Below, piece by piece: positions 1 through 8,179 of a stretch of 64,000 nt of DNA. Origin of the DNA: JAGNRR01 sp964389575 (GTDB taxonomy: Bacteria > Bacteroidota > Bacteroidia > Chitinophagales > Chitinophagaceae); assembly GCA_964389575.1 (NCBI GenBank), contig CAYMFF010000004.1, positions 1 to 64,000 on the forward strand, in the 5' to 3' direction. The number at the start of each line of letters is the position of its first letter. Position 1 is the first letter of the stretch. A program made the translations under genes and the position numbers. Under the pieces are notes generated by a model, which saw nothing but the letters and a program-made list of their open reading frames with translations, ran no database searches and was not told the DNA's origin.

Positions 1-2
1 AA

Positions 3-131
3 GTAGTTGGCTCCGATATGGATTCCTATTATGACTTCCATGTAAACAAACTTTCACAAGCTGAGAATGTAGGCAACATTCAATCTGTATTTGTAATGGG
101 TGTGATTAAGGAGAGTATGGTTGGGGTATAA
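3..131 (+). CDS. Lrp/AsnC family transcriptional regulator, C-terminal fragment (cut by window edge)
   Basis: Only the last 42 residues are inside the window, read in the third frame from the left edge to a TAA at 129-131. They contain DFHVNKLSQ, then a short linker, then QSVFVMGVIKES. This matches the end of the RAM (ligand-binding, oligomerisation) domain of Lrp/AsnC regulators, where an xxKLS...NI...S.FVM..IK pattern is usual in Bacteroidota. Such proteins sense amino acids or other small ligands and bind DNA through an N-terminal helix-turn-helix, which here lies outside the window. The call rests on this short match alone. The gene is truncated by the window, not visibly broken. Confidence 0.62.
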   Translation, partial: VVGSDMDSYYDFHVNKLSQAENVGNIQSVFVMGVIKESMVGV

Positions 132-216
132 ATTAAAAATTATATTCAAATTGATTATATTTAGCTCTTAGCAAGTCTAAGACCGCTTGATTAATCATAC
201 TTGACAAAACAGAATA

Positions 217-1392
217 ATGACAAAAGAAGAAAAATTACTTAAATTAAGAGAAGTATTCTCACCTGTATCACCAATTAAAAAGCAAGATTTATTTTTTGGA
301 AGAATAAATCAACTGGATAACGTATGCGATGCTATTAATGAAGAAGGTCAACATGCAATACTATATGGTGAAAGAGGAGTAGGCAAAACATCGCTTGGAA
401 ATATTATGGTCACTAACTTAACGAATAATTTTCCGGTAAAAGTAACTTGTACTAGAGATGATGACTTTAAGTCTCTATGGTATCGCGCATGCCAAAGCAT
501 TCCATTATCTACAGCAAGCAATGGGTTAGGTTTTGATGCTGAACAAAAAATATCTTACCGAAGTCTGGCTAGAGATATTCAGGATATGGAAACGCTTCTA
601 CCAGCAAACATTGAGCATATCCTTATGCCGGTTTTAAACAATAGAATGTTGTTTGTTTTTGACGAATTTGATAATATTAAAAAGAATAGAGTACGAGAAC
701 AATTTGCGGATTTGATTAAATCTTTGTCTGATAATTGCGAAAATATTACAATAGTAATTATTGGGATATCCGATAATGTGGTTAATCTTATAGGAAATCA
801 TCAATCTTTAGAGCGTTGCATGAAGCAAATTAAAATGCCAAGAATGCAACCGGAGGAACTTGGAAGTATTATTGATAATGGCATTACAGCACTTGAACTA
901 AATCTAGAAGAAACTGTTCGTCAAAAAATCATAGATTTTTCGACAGGCTTCCCTCATTACACTCATCTACTTTGCAAGTATGCTTGTAAAGAAGTGATTA
1001 ATGAAGAAAACACAACTGTTGGTAATGCTCACCTCGAAAAGGCAATTAGACTTTCTGTTGAAAATGTCCAAGAACAAATAAAAGAAGCATATAGAAAAGC
1101 TACATTTTCATCAGCCAGTGAATCTCAATGGGAAGATGTATTAATGGCCTGCGCAACATCCGAAGCCGATGAATACAACTGTTTCACTATTAAAGAAATA
1201 ACGGACAAATTTGGTGCTATTTCAGGTAAGGCAAAGGAAAAAATAAACATATCCTATAATTTAGGAAGATTATGCAGTGAAGAAAGGGGTTCAATACTTG
1301 AAAAAATATCAATTGATGGAAGTGTAAAATACAGATTTAGCAATCCACTTTCAAAAGCTTATGTAATATTGAAAATGAATGAGAGGAGCTAG
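217..1392 (+). CDS. AAA+ ATPase, Orc1/Cdc6- or STAND-like, with winged-helix-like C-terminus
   Basis: A 391-residue soluble P-loop ATPase of unknown role. It opens with a short lead ending in LFFGR (an ORC/STAND-type entry motif), then Walker A GERGVGKTS at residues 51-59 and Walker B LFVFDEFD near 145-152. A probable sensor-1 strand, IVIIGIS, lies near 182-188, followed by a helical lid. The last 80 or so residues (FTIKEITDKFG onward) look like a winged helix. The architecture resembles Orc1/Cdc6-like ATPases, which occur both as replication-type and as mobile or defence-associated proteins. The ATG is the first in frame and no clear promoter is visible. The zinc-type gene at 1424 follows after 31 bases, so the two probably form one transcript. 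A defence or regulatory role is inference only. Confidence 0.7.
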   Translation: MTKEEKLLKLREVFSPVSPIKKQDLFFGRINQLDNVCDAINEEGQHAILYGERGVGKTSLGNIMVTNLTNNFPVKVTCTRDDDFKSLWYRACQSIPLSTASNGLGFDAEQKISYRSLARDIQDMETLLPANIEHILMPVLNNRMLFVFDEFDNIKKNRVREQFADLIKSLSDNCENITIVIIGISDNVVNLIGNHQSLERCMKQIKMPRMQPEELGSIIDNGITALELNLEETVRQKIIDFSTGFPHYTHLLCKYACKEVINEENTTVGNAHLEKAIRLSVENVQEQIKEAYRKATFSSASESQWEDVLMACATSEADEYNCFTIKEITDKFGAISGKAKEKINISYNLGRLCSEERGSILEKISIDGSVKYRFSNPLSKAYVILKMNERS

Positions 1393-1423
1393 TAATATTC
1401 GTAACATCCAATAAAAATATTTA

Positions 1424-2254
1424 ATGACTAATCGACAACCAACCGACACTTGTCTTTTGTGTCAAACAAACCTATCGAGTAAAAAAAACTCACACATTTA
1501 CCCAAAGTTCTTATCAACTAATTTTTTAGGACCAAAGGGATCTCCAAGGAAAGGATTTGACCTGAATAGCACTAAAATACTAAACCAAAAACCTAAAGTC
1601 ATTCAAGACTCTCCAAAAGAAGATTACATTTTATGCGATGAATGCGAAGCATATTTTAGTGTAATTGAAGGAATCGCAAGTACAACATTCTTATCTTGGG
1701 AAGACAAAGTAAATAATGGAGAATTTAGCTTAACATCAGTTATTAAAGATCTAGATATTCTTGATTGTCATTCCGCAGATAAAAAAACAATTCACTTGTT
1801 TATTTATTCAATTTTTTGGAGAGCAAGTGTTTCACAAATTGAGTTATTTAAAGACGTAAAAATCAGTCCTGAATTCGAAGAAGAAATACGAACTGCATTA
1901 ATGACTTTTAAGGCAATAAATAAAACTGATTACGTCCAAGCCCTAAATTCCTCAAACAATTTCCTGTTTTACCCAACAACAATTCAAACGGCAAAGTCGT
2001 TCTTAGATGAAACGGCTAATATCCTTTTTGCACCATTATCTTATGACCCATACAGTTTGGTTGTAGACAGGTTTAGTTTCATGCTATTCAAGAAATCAAA
2101 GGATATAAAGAATGAAGTAATAAAACCATTTAGCAATTTGACAGTAAATGATTGTAAAATAATGATCCTATCACCACAACTTTGGCAAGATGCTGTATTA
2201 AAAAAGCCATTTGAACTCCTGGCTGAACAGGCAATTAAAAACAAGAAAGGCTAA
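1424..2254 (+). CDS. Uncharacterised CxxC/H zinc-type protein (HNH-like signature)
   Basis: A 276-residue protein with no transmembrane segment or signal peptide. Near the N-terminus it has C10-x2-C13, then SHIYPKF with H24. A second pair, C71-x2-C74, sits in LCDECEAYFSVIEG. The pattern CxxC...SHIxPKF...LLCxxCExxFSxxE recurs in a widespread family of bacterial hypothetical proteins and suggests a treble-clef or HNH-like zinc site. The rest is mostly helical and rich in F and K. No catalytic second histidine/asparagine pair could be assigned, so nuclease activity is not demonstrated. It follows the AAA+ ATPase by 31 bases on the same strand, which suggests joint function. No function is claimed. 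Confidence 0.6.
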   Translation: MTNRQPTDTCLLCQTNLSSKKNSHIYPKFLSTNFLGPKGSPRKGFDLNSTKILNQKPKVIQDSPKEDYILCDECEAYFSVIEGIASTTFLSWEDKVNNGEFSLTSVIKDLDILDCHSADKKTIHLFIYSIFWRASVSQIELFKDVKISPEFEEEIRTALMTFKAINKTDYVQALNSSNNFLFYPTTIQTAKSFLDETANILFAPLSYDPYSLVVDRFSFMLFKKSKDIKNEVIKPFSNLTVNDCKIMILSPQLWQDAVLKKPFELLAEQAIKNKKG

Positions 2255-2403
2255 CTATATTAGTCCTTGCATGTTTTAGCAATGCCAAAACAGGGAATTA
2301 AACAGAACGCCAATCAACTAGCAAAGCTAAAGCGTAACCTTCTCGCACGATTATAAGCAGCTTCGTAACTTAGCAATGCCCACAACCAACAAGAACCAGA
2401 ATA

Positions 2404-3516
2404 GTGAAACTACAACCTCCTTTTAGAAAGATAATTCATGTAGATATGGATGCTTTTTACGCATCTGTTGCTGAGTTGGACAATCCAGCGTTAAGAGGCA
2501 AAGCTATAGCAGTTGGTGGCGGAGGTGTGAGAGGAGTTGTTTCTGCTGCAAGCTACGAGGCCAGAAAGTTTGGTGTTAGCTCTGCCATGAGTGGCGTCCT
2601 AGCAAAACAAAAATGTCCGCACCTAATCTTTGTAAAAACAGACTTCGCTCGATACAAAGAACTGTCCTTAAAGATTAGAGAAATATTTTACCAATACACA
2701 GATTTGGTAGAGCCGCTTTCTTTAGACGAGGCGTATTTAGATGTTACAGAAAACAAGAAAGGAAATCCTTCTGCTAATGATATTGCAAAAGAAATTAGAG
2801 CAAAGATTTATGAGGAAACTGGCTTAAGAGCCTCTGCAGGAATTTCTATCAATAAATTCATTGCTAAAATAGCCTCGGACATTAATAAACCCAATGGTCA
2901 AAAAACTATTCACCCGGAGGAGGTTTTGGACTTCTTAGAAAAACTGCCCATCAATAAGTTTTACGGCGTAGGTAAAGTGACTGCAGCCAAAATGCACAAG
3001 CTCGGCATTTTTGTGGGCAACGATTTAAAGCAAAGGACGCTAGAAGAACTTGTTCAACTTTTCGGAAAGTCAGGAACGCATTATTATAATATTGTTCGTG
3101 GAATTCATAACAGTGCCGTAAATCCAAATAGAATAAGAAAATCTGTTGCCGCAGAAAGAACCTTTAACGAAAATATTCTTTCTGAAAATTTAATGCTAGA
3201 GCATTTAGAAAAAATAGCAGACGAATTAGAACGAAGAATGATCAAGATAGAAGCAAAAGGAAAAACCATTACCTTGAAAATAAAATATGCAGACTTTACG
3301 CAAAAAACAAGAAGTAAAACGAAAGCAAATTTCATGCAGCAAAAAAGTGAATTCTTCCCGGTACTTAAAGAATTATTGTTTCAAGAAGAATTAGTATCAT
3401 CTGTTCGATTATTGGGTATTTCTTTTACTAACCTAAACACCGAAAAGAAAGAAGCTGAAGTGACTCAGTTAAAATTTGAATTTTATAACAATCCTATAAA
3501 AAAAAGGCCAGGGTAG
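2404..3516 (+). CDS. dinB: DNA polymerase IV (Y-family translesion polymerase)
   Basis: A 370-residue Y-family polymerase that copies past damaged template bases. The palm carries catalytic D14 in IIHVDMDAFYASV and D108-E109 in LSLDEAYLD. F18-Y19 occupy the steric-gate position that excludes ribonucleotides. The thumb and little-finger domains follow (VGKVTAAKMHKLGI near 195, then RKSVAAERTF). Length is normal for DinB. The start is GTG at 2404; no upstream ATG is available in frame. The extreme C-terminus lacks the QxxLF-type clamp motif in obvious form, although VTQLKFEFY may serve. The 3' end overlaps the convergent DUF420 gene by 23 bases. No LexA-type box was recognised upstream. Confidence 0.95.
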   Translation: MKLQPPFRKIIHVDMDAFYASVAELDNPALRGKAIAVGGGGVRGVVSAASYEARKFGVSSAMSGVLAKQKCPHLIFVKTDFARYKELSLKIREIFYQYTDLVEPLSLDEAYLDVTENKKGNPSANDIAKEIRAKIYEETGLRASAGISINKFIAKIASDINKPNGQKTIHPEEVLDFLEKLPINKFYGVGKVTAAKMHKLGIFVGNDLKQRTLEELVQLFGKSGTHYYNIVRGIHNSAVNPNRIRKSVAAERTFNENILSENLMLEHLEKIADELERRMIKIEAKGKTITLKIKYADFTQKTRSKTKANFMQQKSEFFPVLKELLFQEELVSSVRLLGISFTNLNTEKKEAEVTQLKFEFYNNPIKKRPG

Positions 3517-3937
3517 AAACAATAAGCGAGGACACCGCATTAAAGACAAGTCCAAAAAATATGAAATATCCTATTTTTTTGTGATTCAATGAGAAGTTCC
3601 CAGGAAGTCTTTTATTAAATCGTCTGTTCGAGATTATTATTGATATAGTCCACAAGGTAAAAGTTATTATTGCCCCTATAATATGACTTATAAATATTCC
3701 CTTAAAAAAAGCAGTTTGCACATAGGGACTATCTGCAACTAAGCTACCCGACCCGCCAGACATCCTTATATTAACTTCCAATACTAATACTGCGATCAAT
3801 GAAATTAGATAAAGAACATTCTGTATTCTTCTGTGCGCCTTATACTCTTTTTTCTTAGCCAAGGAAACGGCATACAGAACTACAAAAGGGACGATTAGAA
3901 ACAAAATTTGGATAGAAACTACAAGTGCTAGGTTCAT
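3494..3937 (-). CDS. DUF420-like four-helix membrane protein
   Basis: A 147-residue integral membrane protein with four predicted helices: LVVSIQILFLIVPFVVLYAV, VLYLISLIAVLVLEV, FISHIIGAIITFTLWTI and GYFIFFGLVFNAVSSLIVST. The conserved AHRRIQN and HKKIG histidine motifs and the overall spacing resemble DUF420, a family found near respiratory oxidase genes and suspected of a role in oxidase or heme handling. No oxidase genes are nearby, so the role here is open. A perfect -7 element lies 23 bases upstream of the ATG. The gene ends inside the 3' end of dinB. Confidence 0.6.
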   Translation of the reverse strand: MNLALVVSIQILFLIVPFVVLYAVSLAKKKEYKAHRRIQNVLYLISLIAVLVLEVNIRMSGGSGSLVADSPYVQTAFFKGIFISHIIGAIITFTLWTISIIISNRRFNKRLPGNFSLNHKKIGYFIFFGLVFNAVSSLIVSTLAFFL

Positions 3938-3960
3938 AACGTTTGATTGAAATTAAAGTA

Positions 3961-3968
3961 CAAATGTA
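3961..3968 (-). promoter_or_regulatory. Bacteroidota -7 promoter element (TACATTTG) for the DUF420 gene
   Basis: The minus strand reads TACATTTG, a perfect match to TAnnTTTG, 23 bases before the ATG at 3937. No convincing TTG -33 element was found at the usual distance. Confidence 0.5.
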
Positions 3969-4094
3969 GGTTGTAATTAAGTAAAGAACTTCTTGGGGTA
4001 ACTTTCAACTACCTAATTATACTAAAACATTTGTAGCTTAGCATACACTATAAAAATCACACTTATTTTTATAGGACCAAAAACAAAACAATCT

Positions 4095-5648
4095 ATGCCA
4101 AATTATCAAACACCCGGCGTGTACATCGAAGAAGTAAATGCATTTCCTAATTCAATTGTACCTGTGCAAACAGCCCTTCCAGCATTTATTGGCTATACTC
4201 CACAAGCGGAGCATAATGGTCAATCATTAATTAATACTCCAAAAAAGATAAGATCATTTGCTGAATTTATCGAAGTCTTTTGCCTCGCCGACCAACCAGC
4301 TCCAGCGGAACCCGTAAAACAATATAGCCCTCAATATTACCTTGTAAAACAAGCCAGCAAACCAACTCAAGGAGATTTTATAAAAATAGAAAACGAATAC
4401 TATTCCATTTTACCCGACCCCAATACTATTTATTATTTATTTAATAGTGTGCGTTTGTTTTATGACAACGGTGGCAAAGAAGCCTATATCGTTTCTGTTG
4501 GCACGTATGGTACTTCTTCTGGCATACCGATAAACCCTGGTGAGCAAATCATAAATCCCAACGTTCGTTTAAACGAATTATTAAATGGCTTAGTAGGTTT
4601 AGAAAACGAATTCGAACCAACACTCTATATCTGTCCTGAGGCAACCTTACTATCAGTTGCAGAAAATGGTACGCTCATGCAATCTATGCTTTTACAAAAC
4701 GAAAAAATGCAAACTGCGATGAGTATTTTTGATCTTATTGGCGGCAACAGTCCCGACCCTCTTTTATTTACACAAGACATTCAAACTTTTAGAAATAATA
4801 CAGGTACCAACAGTTTAGATTTTGGCGCAGCGTATTACCCCTTTGTTGGCACAACCTTAATGCAACAAAATGATCTTGACCTTGAAAACTTATTTGGCGG
4901 CGACATTGAACAATTAAAACCGCTATTAAATTCAAGTAGTGCTCCCAATCCTGTTATTGAAACAATTTTAGATGATATTAATCTAACGCGTTCTCAAAAA
5001 AATATAGCGCTCATCAATACAAGTAGCACCTACAAAGAAATAATAAAACATGTTTTAGCTATTGCTAACTTGATCCCCGCCAGCGGAGGAATTGCTGGGA
5101 TTATAACCAGAACGGATATTCAACGAGGTGTATGGAAAGCTCCAGCAAATACCAGTATTCGCAGAGTAAGCTACTTGCCCATTAATATATCCAATCAACA
5201 ACAAGATGGCTTAAATGTTGACCCTGTTTCGGGCAAATCAATTAATGCAATCAGAGCTTTTACCGGAAAAGGCATTTTAGTATGGGGCGCTCGAACCTTA
5301 AACGGAAATAGTAACGAGTGGCGATATGTACCGGTAAGACGCCTATTCATATTCATAAAACAATCTTGCTTAACCGCAATACGAGTCTATACCTTTGAAC
5401 CCAATGAACGAATTACATGGGTGGCGGTTAAAAGCATGCTCACAAACTTCCTAACTAATTTATGGAGGCAAGGTGGCTTGCAAGGAGCAACACCTGACGA
5501 TTCATTTTTTGTGAAATGCGGACTAGGAGAAACCATGACGGCGACGGACATTCTTGAAAATAAAATGATCATTGAAATAGGCCTTGCCGCTGTTCGCCCA
5601 GCTGAGTTTATCATTCTAAAATTTACACTAAAAATGGTTGAACAATAA
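4095..5648 (+). CDS. Phage-tail-like contractile sheath protein, orphan
   Basis: A 517-residue protein matching the sheath subunit of contractile tails and extracellular contractile injection systems. The N-terminus carries the hallmark PGVYIEEVNAFPNSI, and the C-terminal sheath domain is complete: ASGGIAGIITRTD, RGVWKAPANTSI, FTGKGILVWGARTL, EWRYVPVRRLFIFI, FFVKCGLGETMT and VRPAEFIILKF. Length is normal and the frame is open throughout, so it is not a decayed fragment. Sheath genes normally sit with tube, baseplate, spike and AAA+ ATPase genes; none is recognisable nearby. Its neighbours are DUF420 and a secreted metalloprotease. It may be a paralogue serving a cluster elsewhere, or an isolated relic under selection. 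Annotation as a sheath is secure; the role is not. Confidence 0.9.
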   Translation: MPNYQTPGVYIEEVNAFPNSIVPVQTALPAFIGYTPQAEHNGQSLINTPKKIRSFAEFIEVFCLADQPAPAEPVKQYSPQYYLVKQASKPTQGDFIKIENEYYSILPDPNTIYYLFNSVRLFYDNGGKEAYIVSVGTYGTSSGIPINPGEQIINPNVRLNELLNGLVGLENEFEPTLYICPEATLLSVAENGTLMQSMLLQNEKMQTAMSIFDLIGGNSPDPLLFTQDIQTFRNNTGTNSLDFGAAYYPFVGTTLMQQNDLDLENLFGGDIEQLKPLLNSSSAPNPVIETILDDINLTRSQKNIALINTSSTYKEIIKHVLAIANLIPASGGIAGIITRTDIQRGVWKAPANTSIRRVSYLPINISNQQQDGLNVDPVSGKSINAIRAFTGKGILVWGARTLNGNSNEWRYVPVRRLFIFIKQSCLTAIRVYTFEPNERITWVAVKSMLTNFLTNLWRQGGLQGATPDDSFFVKCGLGETMTATDILENKMIIEIGLAAVRPAEFIILKFTLKMVEQ

Positions 5649-5779
5649 TTAGATTGACATTGTACTGAAGCTATCAAGATAGAGCAAGAACGGAACAAAT
5701 TGGGACCAAACCCTTCATCTACCATTAAATTTTCATTCTAAACTTATTTCAATAACTTCGAGCAACAATTATAATTATA

Positions 5780-8167
5780 ATGAAGAAGCTATCTCTCCTA
5801 TTACTTTTCGTAATGGCAACATTTTCTCTTTTGGCACAAGGCCCAGCTAAAAAGAAAAAAACAACTCCCAACAAGAAAAAAACATACGCTCAAGTAATAA
5901 CGGATAGTGCCATTACGTCTAACGGATTATTTACTACGCATATAGTAGATGGTAAAAATTACTTTGAGATACCCGATGCAATTTTAGAAAAAGAAATATT
6001 AGTCGTTACTCGTATTTCAGGCTTTGTGAAAAATTTAAATTTTGGAGGCGCTGGTGTAAAATCAAGACCACAGCAAGTCATTCGCTGGCAGAAAAAAGAT
6101 AACAAAATACTGCTGCGCTCTGTTTCTTACAATAGTGTAGCCAGTCATGAAGACCCTATCTACAAATCTGTAAAGAATAATAATTTTGAACCCGTGATTA
6201 TGGTTTTTAATATTATTACTAAAGGGAAAAAATCATCAGTAATTCAAGCCGATCCATTATTTATAACAGACATTCCTATGCTTGGCGGGGTAAACAACGG
6301 TCAACGAAAAAGATTTGGAATCAAAGGGCTGGATAGTAAACGTAGTTACATAAGTTCAATGCGCGCCTTTCCTAAAAACGTTGAAATAAAACATGTACTT
6401 ACCTATAAAGGCGGTGACAAACTGCCAGACAATCGAGTAACAGGAACTTTATCTATTGAGATGAATCAATCTTTTATCACCCTACCCGAAGTGCCCATGC
6501 AATCTCGTTATTACGATGCTCGCGTTGGCTATTTTTCGCTTTCACAAACAAACTACAGTTCTAATGAACAGCGCACAGAAAAACAACGACTTATTACACG
6601 CTGGCGATTAGAACCCAAAGACCCAAGAGCTTATGCAAGAGGTGAATTAGTAGAACCCAAAAAACCAATTGTTTATTATATCGATCCTGCAACTCCTAAA
6701 AAATGGATCCCTTATTTGATACAAGGGGTAAATGATTGGCAGTCGGCATTTGAAAAAGCGGGTTTTAAAAATGCTATCTATGCTCGTGAAGCTCCCACAA
6801 AAGCAGAAAATCCAGATTGGTCACCAGAAGATACACGCTATTCAGTAATTCGATATATTACCACTGATATTCAAAATGCGCAAGGTCCGCATGTACATGA
6901 TCCGCGTACAGGTGAAATTTTAGAATCAGACATTATGTGGTATCATAATATTTTGCGCTTATTGCGTAATTGGTATTTTATTCATACGGCGGCAGTTAAC
7001 CCAGAAGCAAGAGGCGTAAACTTTAAGGATGAAATTATGGGACAATTGGTTCGATTTGTTGCGGCGCATGAAGTTGGACACACCCTAGGTTTGCCACATA
7101 ATATGGGAGCTAGTGTGGCCTACTCCGTTGACTCTTTGCGCTCTCCTGGTTTTTGTCAACGAATGGGTACGGCACCTTCTATTATGGATTATGCTCGTTT
7201 TAATTACGTAGCCCAACCAGAAGATGGCGCTGTTGGTCTTTACCCAAAAATTGGACCTTATGATGACTGGTCTATTATTTATGGTTACAAACTAATTCCT
7301 ACAGCTAAAAACAAAGATGCAGAACGACCTATTTTAAATCAATGGATAAAGGAACGAGCAAACAATCCAATATACAGATTCGGTAGACAACGCGGGCTTC
7401 CATTAGACCCTACGGCTCAAACAGAAGATCTTGGAGATAACTCTATGTACGCGAGCGAACTCGGCATTAAAAACCTAAAACGCATTGTTCCTATGATTGA
7501 AGAATGGTCTTTTGAAGATGGTAAAGATTACAATCAAATTAAAGATTTGTACGGTCAAGTATTTAAACAATTCAGATTATACATTGGACATGTAACAGCA
7601 AATATTGGTGGTGTAATCGAAATCAGTAAAACACAAGACCAAAGAGATGCTGTCTATAATCATGTGAATCGCGAACAACAAATCGAAGCCATGGAGTTTT
7701 TAGAAGAGTATTTATTTCAAACACCGGAATGGCTCATCAATCAACCCTTAGCCAGAAAAATTGAAGCTGACGGAATGGTAAATAGAATTAAGGCGTTACA
7801 GTCATACGGCTTGACTATTCTATTTAATAAAAATCGCCTGAACCGAATGAGTGAAAACGAAGCACTTAATGGAGAAACCGCTTATTCTGTTTTCGATTTA
7901 TTCACAGATACTCGGCGTTCGATATTTTCGTACGATAATAATTATGATTTGTACGGCAGAAATTTGCAGCGGTTGTTTGTTCAAAAAATGGAATCGATTC
8001 TTGCCTTGAAGGAAAGTTCTGTTGAGGTCAGTGATATAAAATCAGCCGCCCGGGCTACGCTTTATTCCGTAAAAAAATCATTGAGGGCCAGAAAGCAATT
8101 TTCTGACATGCAACAGATGCATGAACGAGATTTAAAGAAACGTATTGAAAAGATTTTGGAGAATTAA
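5780..8167 (+). CDS. Secreted zinc-dependent metalloprotease (DUF5117/DUF4953 type)
   Basis: A 795-residue protein with a signal peptide (KLSLLLLFVMATFSLLAQ) and the metzincin-type zinc motif HEVGHTLGLPHN at residues 430-441. There H430, H434 and H440 bind zinc and E431 is the catalytic base. A downstream SIMDYARFNY supplies the Met-turn-like methionine. The preceding region, with PIVYYIDPATPKKW and WQSAFEKAGF, is typical of the Bacteroidota family annotated with DUF5117 and DUF4953. It probably acts in the periplasm or on the cell surface on proteins or peptides. The di-/tripeptide transporter converging 12 bases downstream may use its products, but they are not co-transcribed. Confidence 0.88.
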   Translation: MKKLSLLLLFVMATFSLLAQGPAKKKKTTPNKKKTYAQVITDSAITSNGLFTTHIVDGKNYFEIPDAILEKEILVVTRISGFVKNLNFGGAGVKSRPQQVIRWQKKDNKILLRSVSYNSVASHEDPIYKSVKNNNFEPVIMVFNIITKGKKSSVIQADPLFITDIPMLGGVNNGQRKRFGIKGLDSKRSYISSMRAFPKNVEIKHVLTYKGGDKLPDNRVTGTLSIEMNQSFITLPEVPMQSRYYDARVGYFSLSQTNYSSNEQRTEKQRLITRWRLEPKDPRAYARGELVEPKKPIVYYIDPATPKKWIPYLIQGVNDWQSAFEKAGFKNAIYAREAPTKAENPDWSPEDTRYSVIRYITTDIQNAQGPHVHDPRTGEILESDIMWYHNILRLLRNWYFIHTAAVNPEARGVNFKDEIMGQLVRFVAAHEVGHTLGLPHNMGASVAYSVDSLRSPGFCQRMGTAPSIMDYARFNYVAQPEDGAVGLYPKIGPYDDWSIIYGYKLIPTAKNKDAERPILNQWIKERANNPIYRFGRQRGLPLDPTAQTEDLGDNSMYASELGIKNLKRIVPMIEEWSFEDGKDYNQIKDLYGQVFKQFRLYIGHVTANIGGVIEISKTQDQRDAVYNHVNREQQIEAMEFLEEYLFQTPEWLINQPLARKIEADGMVNRIKALQSYGLTILFNKNRLNRMSENEALNGETAYSVFDLFTDTRRSIFSYDNNYDLYGRNLQRLFVQKMESILALKESSVEVSDIKSAARATLYSVKKSLRARKQFSDMQQMHERDLKKRIEKILEN

Positions 8168-8179
8168 TTGATTTGGATT

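Noticed and set aside
1..131. Pseudogene call for the Lrp/AsnC fragment
   Set aside because: It is truncated only by the window edge; the visible frame is open and ends normally.
2255..2403. Possible integron attC site or small RNA between the zinc-type gene and dinB
   Set aside because: GTAAC occurs twice in the same orientation and not as inverted core sites, no attC-like stem could be drawn, and no promoter-terminator pair is present.
5387..5725. 112-residue reading frame on the minus strand inside the sheath gene
   Set aside because: Antisense to the conserved C-terminal sheath domain, no recognisable family, low-complexity residues; a shadow of the real gene.
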